A DNA stretch of 64,000 nucleotides from the NCBI GenBank assembly GCA_006212045.1, contig PZPK01000005.1, positions 1 through 64,000 of the forward strand, in the 5' to 3' direction. The position numbers and the translations under genes are program-made. Of this stretch, positions 1 through 9,601 are shown piece after piece; within the stretch, counting starts at the first letter, position 1; each line of letters begins with the position of its first letter. The stretch comes from Oleiphilus sp. GTDB taxonomy: Bacteria > Pseudomonadota > Gammaproteobacteria > Pseudomonadales > Oleiphilaceae. The notes beneath the pieces are model-generated. The model was not told where the DNA came from. It did no database searches and was given only the letters and a program-made list of their open reading frames with translations.

Positions 1-158
1 GAAGACCGGTCCTTTGGTTGGTTGTGAGTTTGGCGATTGATAGCCTATCACTGGACCGGTTTTTCATTAATTACGCTTAAGTAAGTGCCATTCGTGTCAG
101 ATCTATTTAACCCAAGCATTTTGCCTTTTGCTGTGCCTGTTTTCACCAGAAAACAGGG

Positions 159-1496
159 CTATTCCGTTGGGCTCTCCCCCGCCTGCCTTTCTGCGGCATC
201 CGAAGGATAAATACGTACATCGCGTTGGGGGAACGGGATTTCGATGCCGTTTTGTTGCAGGGTTTCGAGAATAATCAGCAGCAAGTCGCCACCGACGCGG
301 TTTTTACCGTCGTCTATGCCGGTCATCCAGAATTCGACAAACATATTGATGCCGTTATCACCGAAGCTGTCGATCTCGCAATCCGGACGTTCTTCGAAAG
401 GTAATTCCGGCCCGCTCAGTACCTGGGGATGTGTCGCCACAGCTTCTTTAATCAGCTCGACCAGCTCGCGTACATTCGTTTTATAGGCCACCGAAAAATC
501 CACCCGATAGCGCTGCTTATCGTTTTTATGGGTCCAGTTGGTAAACGAACTGGTGATAAACTTTTCGTTCGGTACCACGATATCCTTGCCATCGAAGGTT
601 TCCAGCGTGGTCGAGCGCATATTCAATTCCGTTACTGTGCCTGTCCGGCCATCTTCCAGTTCAATAAAGTCACCCACAGACAGCGACTTGTCGAAAATAA
701 TAATCACGCCCGAAATAAAGTTGGAGGCGATCGCCTGCAAACCGAAACCCAGCCCGACACCCAGCGCACCACCAAAGACCGCCAGAGCCGTTAAATTGAT
801 GCCCATGAGTTGCAGCAGCAACAGGATAAAAATAAAGAACAGGCCAATTTCGAACAGTTTCGCGACGATTTCACGGGTCCGAAAATCAAGCGATTCCTGC
901 TTGCGAATAATGGTCTTGCCGGTTGTGTTCGAGATACGCCCCAGCCAGAACAGAAGAGAACCAAAGATGAGTGTTCTGAGTAAGCCATACGCCGAGAGCT
1001 TGATATTGCCGAGTTCGAGCGACATGGACTCCAGCACAACCACAATGTCGTCCAGCACGCCGATCAGATGGAAAAACAGAATGGGCATCCCTACCCAACG
1101 AAATGCGCTCGCTGCCAGCCGGCTTTTGATCACCACATTGATAAAGGAGTTAAACAACAGCAGCAGGGCCACTGCAAAGGCGGTTTCGATCACCCAGCCT
1201 TCTTCAACAATCAGGTCACTGAATTCCAGCGTAATGCGCAACAGCATGATCGCAAAGATCGGGAACAATAATTTGCCAAGCCGAAACATCAGGGCCTTGA
1301 GAGGGGCATTTGTCTCCGAGGCCGGGGGGGTATTCAGCGCCGGGACTCGCTTGCGCATGCGCGTTGCAATCATGTACGCACAAAAATAAATCACCAGAAT
1401 GATGCCGAGCTGGCTATAGGTGGTGGTCTGTGCCAATACGCTCAGGGTCTGTTGCAAAGCGATATCGATATCTGCGAGATAATTGTTGTTATTCAT
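159..1496 (-). CDS. MscS-family mechanosensitive ion channel
   Basis: 445 aa ORF; multiple TM segments then the MscS core 'FGGALGVGLGFGLQAIASNFISGVIIIFDKSLSVGDFIELEDGRTGTVTELNMRSTTLETFDG'. Confidence 0.93.
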   Translation of the reverse strand: MNNNNYLADIDIALQQTLSVLAQTTTYSQLGIILVIYFCAYMIATRMRKRVPALNTPPASETNAPLKALMFRLGKLLFPIFAIMLLRITLEFSDLIVEEGWVIETAFAVALLLLFNSFINVVIKSRLAASAFRWVGMPILFFHLIGVLDDIVVVLESMSLELGNIKLSAYGLLRTLIFGSLLFWLGRISNTTGKTIIRKQESLDFRTREIVAKLFEIGLFFIFILLLLQLMGINLTALAVFGGALGVGLGFGLQAIASNFISGVIIIFDKSLSVGDFIELEDGRTGTVTELNMRSTTLETFDGKDIVVPNEKFITSSFTNWTHKNDKQRYRVDFSVAYKTNVRELVELIKEAVATHPQVLSGPELPFEERPDCEIDSFGDNGINMFVEFWMTGIDDGKNRVGGDLLLIILETLQQNGIEIPFPQRDVRIYPSDAAERQAGESPTE

Positions 1497-1827
1497 CTTT
1501 TAAAAGTACTCGACGGTGAGACGTGAAAAGCGGATCGCCGGGCTGTTTTGGCAACGCTTTTCGATTGTCTGAAGGTGCATTCTGCCATGGAAAGCAGGTT
1601 TTGTCTTTGCCAACAGAACGGCCGTTCCGGGGCTGCAAGAGCACACCTAGCGCGCTAAGCTCTGGGACTCCGCGCGGTTGTGAAAAACAAATTATCAATT
1701 ATTTCGAAAAAGTTTTGTTCAACTTTTCGAGCGCGTCCTTCTATAGGGTTATAGCGCAACACAACAGACGTTTTGCACTATCAAACTTAACCTTAAAACT
1801 GACAACTCAAATCCAAAGGAACACAAC

Positions 1828-2121
1828 ATGAAATCCATTATCTCCGCTACTCTGATCGCACTCTCACTGACTGCTGCTTCCGGCGCTGCACTGGCCGCTG
1901 ACGTGAAAGGCAACGTAAAATCTTCAGTCGCTGCAGGCGTGGTATTGCAGAAAAATACAGGTATCGCCAACAAGAATGAAACCGCTTTGGGCTCTGTGAC
2001 TGGCAAAAGCACCAGCATCGGTGGCAACTTCACCACAAACGTAAAAACGGCTGCTGTGATCCAGACCAACACAGGTATTGCCAACAAGAATGAACTGGCA
2101 ATGGGTTCTGTCACAGAATAA
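1828..2121 (+). CDS. Small secreted protein with two internal repeats (NTGIANKNE..A.GSVT)
   Basis: 97 aa ORF; N-terminal signal peptide ending near ALAA; duplicated motif; followed by a hairpin/T-run terminator. Confidence 0.8.
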   Translation: MKSIISATLIALSLTAASGAALAADVKGNVKSSVAAGVVLQKNTGIANKNETALGSVTGKSTSIGGNFTTNVKTAAVIQTNTGIANKNELAMGSVTE

Positions 2122-2154
2122 GCCACGCTTAACCCATTACGCTTCTTGTCCTTT

Positions 2155-2181
2155 AAAGCCGGCTCTCTGCCGGCTTTTTAA
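2155..2181. terminator. Rho-independent terminator, probably bidirectional
   Basis: aaagccggctctctgccggctttttaa, between convergent genes. Confidence 0.8.
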
Positions 2182-2927
2182 GTGCCGTCCGGGGACGCTT
2201 TTGACTCCAGCATCCAGGCCACCAGCAAACCGAGTTCAAACAGCAGCCACATCGGAACCGCCAGCAGGATCTGGGAGAAGATGTCAGGTGGTGTCAGCAC
2301 CATGCCCAAGACGAAACATGCAATGAACACATAGGGCCGCTTTTCACTCAGGGAAGCGCGTGTCGTTGCGCCGGTCAGTATCAGCAATACGGCAATCACA
2401 GGAATTTCAAAGGTCAGACCAAATGCGAAAAACAGCTTGATCACAAAATCCAGATAGCTGCCAATATCCGTCATTACCGCGACACCCTCTGGCGCCACCT
2501 GGGCAAAAAAACCAAACACCAGAGGAAAAACCACAAAATAGGCGAAAGCAGTACCCAGATAGAACAGCAGAATCGTCGACGCCAGAAAAGGATATGCGAA
2601 GCTGTAGCGCTGACCGCCCAAGCCCATTCTCACCATACGCCAGGCTTGAAAAAGAATGAAAGGCATGGACACATAGATTGCCGTGAGCAAGCTGAGTTTA
2701 AACGGGGTCAGAAAAGGCGATGCCACTTCAGTGGCGATCATCGCTCCGGTGGCAGGTAACTGCTGTTGCAAGGGGTCTGCTACCAGCGTGTACAGCGCAT
2801 TCGCGACGTTCAGCAAAACAAGAAAAATCGCTGCGATAAAGATAAGGCAATAAAGGAGACGGTTCCTGAGCTCTACCAGGTACCCGACAATCGGCTGTTT
2901 GCCGAGAACTTGCTCGCTAGTCGACAC
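2178..2927 (-). CDS. tatC: Twin-arginine translocase subunit TatC
   Basis: 249 aa, 6-TM protein with TatC signatures ('VGYLVELRNRLLYCL', 'FGLTFEIPVI'). Confidence 0.97.
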   Translation of the reverse strand: MSTSEQVLGKQPIVGYLVELRNRLLYCLIFIAAIFLVLLNVANALYTLVADPLQQQLPATGAMIATEVASPFLTPFKLSLLTAIYVSMPFILFQAWRMVRMGLGGQRYSFAYPFLASTILLFYLGTAFAYFVVFPLVFGFFAQVAPEGVAVMTDIGSYLDFVIKLFFAFGLTFEIPVIAVLLILTGATTRASLSEKRPYVFIACFVLGMVLTPPDIFSQILLAVPMWLLFELGLLVAWMLESKASPDGT

Positions 2928-2948
2928 GCGTGGGTCTCCCGTGTGTGA

Positions 2949-3290
2949 TCAGGCCGTGCCGGTGAGTTTTTTTTGCTCGGTTGAGCTCTGGTTCAGCGGT
3001 GTCGGCGTGTTTTCAGGTCGAGGTGGATCAACCTTCAGCGACCGGGCAATTGCATCGTTCAGGCTGGACACTTCATCATCAAGTTCCCGAGTCTGCGCCT
3101 TAAATTGCTTCGCCAGATCTTCATTTTCAATTTGACGGTCTACCTCGGCACTCCAGTGATGCATCATGCGTTTTGCTTTACCGATCCATCGGCCCGCCTG
3201 CTGTGCCGCTTTTGGCAGTCTTTCAGGCCCCAGCACCAGCAGGGCCACCACCAATATAATCAGCATCTCCAGCATTCCCACATCAAACAT
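2949..3290 (-). CDS. tatB: Sec-independent translocase subunit TatB
   Basis: 'MFDVGMLEMLIILVVALLVLGPERLPKAA..AGRWIGKAKRM'. Confidence 0.96.
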   Translation of the reverse strand: MFDVGMLEMLIILVVALLVLGPERLPKAAQQAGRWIGKAKRMMHHWSAEVDRQIENEDLAKQFKAQTRELDDEVSSLNDAIARSLKVDPPRPENTPTPLNQSSTEQKKLTGTA

Positions 3291-3303
3291 GCCTGCGCTC
3301 CGC

Positions 3304-3528
3304 CTAAACCGTTGTGTCTTTGGCTTTGGTTTGTACTGCGGTTTCGGATACTGTTTCGGTCAATGATGCGACCGGCTTCGAGCTTGCTTTTTCCTCGTCG
3401 CTCATGGCTTTTTTAAAGCCTTTCACCGCACCACCAAGATCACCGCCGAACCCTCTCAGCTTCTTGGTGCCAAAAATCAAAGCAACGATCACCAGAATGA
3501 TCAACAACTGGGTTGGACTGATTCCCAT
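3304..3528 (-). CDS. tatA: Twin-arginine translocase subunit TatA (start moved to internal Met)
   Basis: '[46 protein letters not shown]'; longer track ORF start is unlikely. Confidence 0.94.
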   Translation of the reverse strand: MGISPTQLLIILVIVALIFGTKKLRGFGGDLGGAVKGFKKAMSDEEKASSKPVASLTETVSETAVQTKAKDTTV

Positions 3529-3742
3529 AGGTTTCCCCGTTTTTTCACTTGCAGATAAATAGAATTGGTTAAAAAAGGCGGCATGCCTTCCAGATCCCTG
3601 GATCACTTCTCCGGACTTTTTAAGGTCCCGGCAGAAGATCCTCTTACCGTGTATCGGCTGCATGCCGCCTAAACGTCCCTGTTCAGACTTTTCCCTGTTG
3701 TACCTAAGACCCGGTCTTATGAACCGGGCTTATGAACCGCTC

Positions 3743-5659
3743 TTATGAACCAATGATGCCACCGTCTTTTCGTGTGATCACGAGCGTACAATCCCGAGGG
3801 ATCGTGGTGCCATCAAATGGTGCCGGGAAGTTGGTATTCTCGGGACTGCCATTGCCGGGGTGCTGAATGTTGACAAAAGCAGTGCGCTGATCCGGAGTTA
3901 CCGTAAAACCGGTGATCTCGTCGCTGCTGACACCAACCAACAGACGCTTGGGCTCCGGTGTTTCACTGCGCGTATCGAACACAACCAACTGGTCCTGTAG
4001 GCCGTCTGGCTGACCACCGTCCGTACCGATGAACAGACGTCCATAAGGGTCTGCCCATGCAGCATCAGGATCAGTGAACACACCCTCTGTATCACGCGTG
4101 CTGGAAGCCAACAGATAGATATCCCAGGTAAAGCCTGTTCCCATATGGTCATCGGCGTCTTTGGTGCGGATGATATGGCCGTCGGTGTTCTTGAATTCGG
4201 GATTGGCCGCATTCACCTGCGAAGGATCGGTACGACGATCATTGTTCGTCAGGGTCCAGAAAACTTCGCCACTGGTACCAATCGTCGTCCACTCAGGGCG
4301 ATCCATTGGCGTCGCGCCAAGCAGATCGGCTGCCACACGGGCATAAATCAACACTTCTGCCTGAGAATCAAAGCGTGCTGCCAGCACAGGGTTGTCGATT
4401 GTCAGCTCCATCCACTCGCCTGTGCCATCGTCATTGAATTTGGCAACAAACAGACTCCCTTCATCCAGCGGACTTTCACCTTGAGAGATCGCTGCTTTCC
4501 ATGATTTTTCGGAAACATACTTGTAGCAATAGTCAAAGCGCTGGTCATCACCCATATAAGCGGCGATACGGCCATTGCCACTCTCGGCAATCGCGATGGC
4601 TTCATGCTTGAAACGCCCCAGAGCCGTACGTTTGACCGGCTTTTGCGTGCCATCAAACGGATCGATTTCGACAATCCAGCCAAAACGATGCTGTTCGTTG
4701 GCGTAATCTTCATCAGTCAGGTCAAAACGCTTGTCAAACAGGTGCCAACCATAGTTGAAACCGGTTTCGGAGAAGCCATAGCGTTGCTGCTCTTCCGTTG
4801 GGTTAAAGATGCCGTTGGCACCAAAATAACCGTTAAAGTTTTCTTCGCAGGTCAGATAGGTTCCCCAAGGAGTCGCGCCCGACCCGCAGTTGTTGATAGT
4901 GCCCAATGCAATATTGCCATTCGGATTCTGCAACAGTGGCGAAGCCGCTGCCGGACCAGAGAAAGCCACTGGCGTGTTGGCGGTAATGCGGCGGGAATTT
5001 TTGCTCGTGGCGACTTTCCAGCCCCGGCGTACAGTTTTCTTCAGTTTTACTACCGAAACGCCGTGAATGTTCTGTGACAAACGCACATCTTCCAGACTTT
5101 CCGGCATGCTTTTGCCCAGAGCATGCTGGTTCACACCATACTCATGGTTAATACACAGCATGCCCGCGTCATTACGCATACGGTAACCTTTGTGCGACAT
5201 TCCCAGACGCTGGTCCATCGGGAAGAACCACATGCCGTCATGGCCCAGGCCGGTTTGCAAAGCTGCCTGCGCTGCGCTTGGACGGGTGTTGGGATCGCCG
5301 TTATATTCTTCGGTGGCACCCGGCTCAATGGGCGTACCCCATGGGATCAGAACCTGATACTCATAATCGTCCGAGATCGTCGGCATCGACACATCGACCA
5401 CGTCCGAAATGGCAACCGGCTTGAATCCGACCAGCTCTTTATGTTTCTTGTGGTGACCCCACTTCCAGCCTGCGCTCGCCGCAGGTGCCAGAAAAGAAGT
5501 CGCTGCAACGGTCAGGCTTCCTGCCATCACCTTGCGTCGTGTCATATTCGCTTCCAGAACAGACGCAAATGGACGGTTACCAGAAGTGTTTGACGGTACG
5601 TTCTCGATTTCATCATGGATTTGCGCGTTATCTACCGCACTTTGGATTTCTTTGGACAT
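3743..5659 (-). CDS. phoX: PhoX-family (DUF839) alkaline phosphatase, Tat-exported
   Basis: 638 aa; Tat-type signal 'NMTRRKVMAGSLTVAATSFLAPAASA' and PhoX-type body ('CEENFNGYFG', 'YMGDDQRFDYCYKYVS'). Confidence 0.9.
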   Translation of the reverse strand: MSKEIQSAVDNAQIHDEIENVPSNTSGNRPFASVLEANMTRRKVMAGSLTVAATSFLAPAASAGWKWGHHKKHKELVGFKPVAISDVVDVSMPTISDDYEYQVLIPWGTPIEPGATEEYNGDPNTRPSAAQAALQTGLGHDGMWFFPMDQRLGMSHKGYRMRNDAGMLCINHEYGVNQHALGKSMPESLEDVRLSQNIHGVSVVKLKKTVRRGWKVATSKNSRRITANTPVAFSGPAAASPLLQNPNGNIALGTINNCGSGATPWGTYLTCEENFNGYFGANGIFNPTEEQQRYGFSETGFNYGWHLFDKRFDLTDEDYANEQHRFGWIVEIDPFDGTQKPVKRTALGRFKHEAIAIAESGNGRIAAYMGDDQRFDYCYKYVSEKSWKAAISQGESPLDEGSLFVAKFNDDGTGEWMELTIDNPVLAARFDSQAEVLIYARVAADLLGATPMDRPEWTTIGTSGEVFWTLTNNDRRTDPSQVNAANPEFKNTDGHIIRTKDADDHMGTGFTWDIYLLASSTRDTEGVFTDPDAAWADPYGRLFIGTDGGQPDGLQDQLVVFDTRSETPEPKRLLVGVSSDEITGFTVTPDQRTAFVNIQHPGNGSPENTNFPAPFDGTTIPRDCTLVITRKDGGIIGS

Positions 5660-5885
5660 AGTCGTTTCTCACCAGGTTTGGATTCGGGGCTCTTTTCTCA
5701 GTGATATTCACATCTGGTCATGAGCCTAAAAACAGATGTTTGAACGATCTTAGGTTGGGACCATGTCAGAAATTTGAATGTTTTATTTCACGAAGATGAA
5801 ATTCGGAGGGAAGACTCGGAGGGTGCGGGAAAGGGTTCGCAGTGTCGTTTCACTTGGTCAGCACACAAGACCAACAGGGTGCTGA

Positions 5886-6107
5886 CTAGTGGCTCAGGGC
5901 TTTGGCAACTTTCAGGCGTTTGATCTGGTCGAGTACTTTCTCTTCCCAAACGTTGCATTCGGATTGCCATAACCAGACCAGCATTGAAACAACACAAAAT
6001 GCATCGCCGCTTTGAAAGCCATCCATTAACAGGCCTGCGGTGCCTGCAATTGCGATAAGGATACGTGTGAAATGGTTGATTGCGCGTTTTTCTGTTTGTG
6101 TGCACAT
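5886..6107 (-). CDS. Small membrane protein of unknown function
   Basis: 73 aa ORF with hydrophobic segments; no recognised family. Confidence 0.45.
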   Translation of the reverse strand: MCTQTEKRAINHFTRILIAIAGTAGLLMDGFQSGDAFCVVSMLVWLWQSECNVWEEKVLDQIKRLKVAKALSH

Positions 6108-6371
6108 TGTCCTGTCCCCCGACTGTTAAAATGTGTCTGTGTTCATGAGTATTAGAGGGACTGTGTAAACAATGCGAACAGATCAATTGGCAATGTGCTT
6201 CGAGTTGTATATAACTATTTTGTCTAGAATTTTTTAGCGGTATTTTGTTCAGTTTCTTGTAACTGACCGTCTGACGTAATGAGGCGCGTGTTTTGCGCAA
6301 GGTTGGTGTGTACCCCACAGGTGGATCTGCACACCGGATTCGTTTAGGTTATTCAGACGGTATGCGACATA

Positions 6372-8678
6372 ATGCAAACATTACATACACCAAGGGTTTC
6401 AGCGCACATGGAGTCCATGATGCTCACTCACAACATCCGCCCTTACGGGTCGCTGCTCCGGGCCGTTCGAGGGCTTGGCAAACGCCTGTCGATCTTTTGT
6501 ATGGGCTTCATCACCACCATGGCGCTGTTGCCAACGGCGCTGGCAGGTATTGATTACCAGCAGAAAGCCGATGAGCTTCTACCGGTAGATTGCCTGCTAC
6601 CCGGCGCTATCCGCAAACTGGGTGGCCGAATGACCTACCTTACCCAGCGTCGCCCGATCAAAACCACCGGCATTGATTGTGAAATCCGTGGTGGAGAATA
6701 TGTCCTGTTTGACCGGGCCAGCTACGAAACCGCCATGTCGATCTGGTTGCCAATGGCCGAAAACGGCGACCCGAAAGCCCAGAATTATGTGGGCGAGATT
6801 TATGAAAAAGGCCTCGGCGTCGAGCCTGACTTCACACTCGCCGCGAGTTGGTATCGCAAAGCCGCAGAGCAGAACTACAAAGCGGCCCAAACCAATCTTG
6901 GCCAGTTGTACGAGCGTGGCCTGGGCGTGGATTACAGCATGGAACAGGCACTCGCATGGTATCGTAAAGCCGCCAATATCGAAGGCAAGACTCTGAAATT
7001 CGTCTCCTATGACTATTCAGATGAACAGATCGCCGATATGGAGCAACGACTGGCAGATTCGGAGCAACAGCTGGCCGTGCAGAAACACCGCATCCAGTTT
7101 CTCGCCAAACGCTTGGATAGCTCGGAAGTCAGACAGCGCCGGGCGGAACAACAACTGGCAGAAAAGAAAGCCAAACTCGAACAGGAAATGGCTGCGCTGA
7201 CACAACAACGCAAGGCGCTGTCGGGGCAGGCATCTACCGTGCAGAACTTGCGCATGCAACTCAAGGCCGAGCTGATGGCCAAAAACCAGGCTTCCGCTTC
7301 CGGCAAGGTGGATCAGGGCAAAATCAACCGCTTGCGTGACCAACTGGCCACGTCCGAATCCAAACTGGCCGAGCTTGAAAGCAGCCTGAATAAGCGCGAA
7401 CAGCTTATCAGTGAGCGCGAACTGGCATTGAAGCAGAAAGATCTCAAACTGGCTGAAATGGTCGCTGCAAACCAGAATCTGCAACGCGAACTGGAACAAA
7501 CCCGCACCTCACTATTGGCATCCATTGAACAACAGAACACACCGGCTCAAGAGGTCGCGGCTGACAGCCCTCCCCGTATTGAAATGATCGAACCCCCCCT
7601 CGTTGCAACACGCAGCGCCGATAGCGACAGCAATGTCATCGTCACGCGCTCGGGCGTTGACCAGCGCACCATCATCGGCCAGATCAAGAGTGCAAATCCG
7701 GTGCTCGAAGTCCTGGTGAATGATCAGTCTGTAAAGTTTGACAGCAAGGGGATGTTTCAACATCGCGTACCACTCACGCGCTCAATGACCGACGTGCATG
7801 TCGTCGCGGTGGATACCATGGGGCAGCGTTCCGACCTGTCCTTCAAACTGCAAATGGACTTCGTTGCCGAAGCCGATCTCTATGCTACAGTACCGAACTC
7901 AAACGAAGCCAAAGCGAAGCCTGAGGTTCCGGATGTGGATTTCGGTGACTACCATGCGCTTGTCATCGGTAACAGCCAATACCAACACCTGCCCAAGTTG
8001 AACAGCACCATTGAAGACGCCAATGCGGTCACCAAACTGCTCGAAGGCCGCTACGGCTTTAAAGTCACAAAACTGATTGACGCGACGCGTTACGACATCC
8101 TTTCTGCGCTCAATACCCTGCGCAGCGAACTAAGCGAGGACGACAATCTGCTGATCTATTATGCTGGCCACGGCGAGCTGGATGAGGTCAACAACCGCGG
8201 GCACTGGTTACCGGTAGATGCCGAAGAGACCAGCACGGCCAACTGGATTTCCAATGTAGCGATTACCGACATTCTGAACGCCATGAGTGTCCGCAAGGTA
8301 CTGGTCGTTTCCGACTCCTGCTATTCCGGCGCCATGACACGATCAACCCTGGCGCGACTCGATGCCGGACGGTCCCCGGAGGCATGGAAAAACTGGTTAA
8401 AACTGATTGCAGAAAAACGATCACGTCTATCCTTCAGTTCAGGCGGACTGGCCCCGGTACTGGATGGCGGTGGCGGCAAGCACTCTATTTTCGCCAAAGC
8501 CCTGCTCGATGCGCTGGAAAACAATCAGGCGGTAATTGAAGGTCGCCAGCTCCATGCGCAGGTGGCACAAGCGGTCAGCTATGCCGCACAGGCAGCACAG
8601 TTTGAGCAAGCGCCGCAATATGCACCCATCCGCTTTGCAGGTCATGAAGCCGGAGACTTCCTGTTCGTTCCGCGATAG
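6372..8678 (+). CDS. Caspase-like (orthocaspase, peptidase C14) protein with Sel1 repeats and a coiled coil
   Basis: 768 aa; two Sel1-like repeats ('AQNYVGEIYEKGLGV..AASWYRKAAEQ'), long coiled coil, C-terminal caspase fold with His motif 'YYAGHGE' and Cys motif 'VVSDSCYSGAM'. Confidence 0.92.
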   Translation: MQTLHTPRVSAHMESMMLTHNIRPYGSLLRAVRGLGKRLSIFCMGFITTMALLPTALAGIDYQQKADELLPVDCLLPGAIRKLGGRMTYLTQRRPIKTTGIDCEIRGGEYVLFDRASYETAMSIWLPMAENGDPKAQNYVGEIYEKGLGVEPDFTLAASWYRKAAEQNYKAAQTNLGQLYERGLGVDYSMEQALAWYRKAANIEGKTLKFVSYDYSDEQIADMEQRLADSEQQLAVQKHRIQFLAKRLDSSEVRQRRAEQQLAEKKAKLEQEMAALTQQRKALSGQASTVQNLRMQLKAELMAKNQASASGKVDQGKINRLRDQLATSESKLAELESSLNKREQLISERELALKQKDLKLAEMVAANQNLQRELEQTRTSLLASIEQQNTPAQEVAADSPPRIEMIEPPLVATRSADSDSNVIVTRSGVDQRTIIGQIKSANPVLEVLVNDQSVKFDSKGMFQHRVPLTRSMTDVHVVAVDTMGQRSDLSFKLQMDFVAEADLYATVPNSNEAKAKPEVPDVDFGDYHALVIGNSQYQHLPKLNSTIEDANAVTKLLEGRYGFKVTKLIDATRYDILSALNTLRSELSEDDNLLIYYAGHGELDEVNNRGHWLPVDAEETSTANWISNVAITDILNAMSVRKVLVVSDSCYSGAMTRSTLARLDAGRSPEAWKNWLKLIAEKRSRLSFSSGGLAPVLDGGGGKHSIFAKALLDALENNQAVIEGRQLHAQVAQAVSYAAQAAQFEQAPQYAPIRFAGHEAGDFLFVPR

Positions 8679-8696
8679 TGAAGTGGCCTGAAAACC

Positions 8697-8728
8697 AAAG
8701 CCCGCCTCTTGAGTGCGGGCTTTTTTTT
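8697..8728 (+). terminator. Rho-independent terminator
   Basis: aaagcccgcctcttgagtgcgggcttttttt. Confidence 0.9.
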
Positions 8729-8923
8729 AGATTCAGCGCGAATTCAACTGCCCCTGACCCAACTGAGTGCATCACTGTGCCGCATTCCTGACAGGTTTTG
8801 CATTGTTCAACAAACTTCGGGACCGCATCGCCCCTTCTGTTTGGTAGACTTGTCTGCTGACTGGGGTCGTTTTCCTGAAGAAAGACGCCTCGATGTACTC
8901 TGGAAAATGCAGGTAACCATTCG

Positions 8924-9538
8924 ATGAAACAATGGATAATTGGCGTGGGATTGTTTTTAGCTTCGCTTTCCGCCAACGCGCTGATGATGGAATTTGTGCC
9001 TCCGAACGACCCGATTGGTCATGTCTATACGAGCAATTTCAATGACGGCTATGCCAGCGGTCGCGGCATTCAGTTTGAAATGTCTGCGGATGAGTCCATC
9101 AATGGCGTTGGTCTGTATCATGATCTAACAAATATTGACCTTTCATTCGAATTACACCAGTTATCCGGCACATCCGGTATTATTGCCAGCGGCAGCCGGG
9201 ATGTCAGTACACAGGGACTGGAATGGATAGACTTTAGTTTCAGCGAGATACTGCTCAATGCCGGCATGCAGTACCGTCTGGATTTCCTGTTTCACGGGCA
9301 AGGCAACCAGAACTTTTTCTACAACAATGCCAACAGCACCTTTTCACAAGGCAGTTTCAGCAACATTGATGGAACCTTGGGTGGCAGTACCGAGAATGTG
9401 GTGATGGCGGCCGCCAGAGTCAGCCTCAACGATACCATTGCCGTACCCGAGCCTTCTCCTCTGGCACTGCTCGGAATGGGCATGTTGCTGGCGGGTGCGA
9501 TCAGGCTGAACAGCCGCAGGCCTGACCAGATCAGATAA
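8924..9538 (+). CDS. PEP-CTERM domain-containing exported protein
   Basis: 204 aa; signal peptide 'MKQWIIGVGLFLASLSANA'; C-terminus 'VPEPSPLALLGMGMLLAGAIRLNSRR'. Confidence 0.88.
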   Translation: MKQWIIGVGLFLASLSANALMMEFVPPNDPIGHVYTSNFNDGYASGRGIQFEMSADESINGVGLYHDLTNIDLSFELHQLSGTSGIIASGSRDVSTQGLEWIDFSFSEILLNAGMQYRLDFLFHGQGNQNFFYNNANSTFSQGSFSNIDGTLGGSTENVVMAAARVSLNDTIAVPEPSPLALLGMGMLLAGAIRLNSRRPDQIR

Positions 9539-9540
9539 AA

Positions 9541-9567
9541 AAATGCCCCGCAAGTACGGGGCATTTA
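9541..9567. terminator. Hairpin terminator, convergent
   Basis: aaatgccccgcaagtacggggcattta between PEP-CTERM gene and the minus-strand small ORF. Confidence 0.75.
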
Positions 9568-9601
9568 CTTGCCTACAAAACGCTTGTTTTCTGGCGCAAA
9601 C

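Noticed and set aside
538-1389. 283-aa plus-strand ORF
   Set aside because: Antisense to the well-supported MscS gene; low-complexity Ser/Arg-rich shadow translation.
5660-5790. Possible Pho box upstream of phoX
   Set aside because: Only a single weak CTGACAT-like half-site seen; no paired 11-bp-spaced repeats.
5788-6318. 176-aa minus ORF
   Set aside because: Overlaps a more plausible small membrane-protein ORF and shows no recognisable domain.
6372-9538. Caspase-based antiphage system
   Set aside because: No effector, sensor, or gasdermin-like partner adjacent; neighbours are a PEP-CTERM protein and a small membrane protein.
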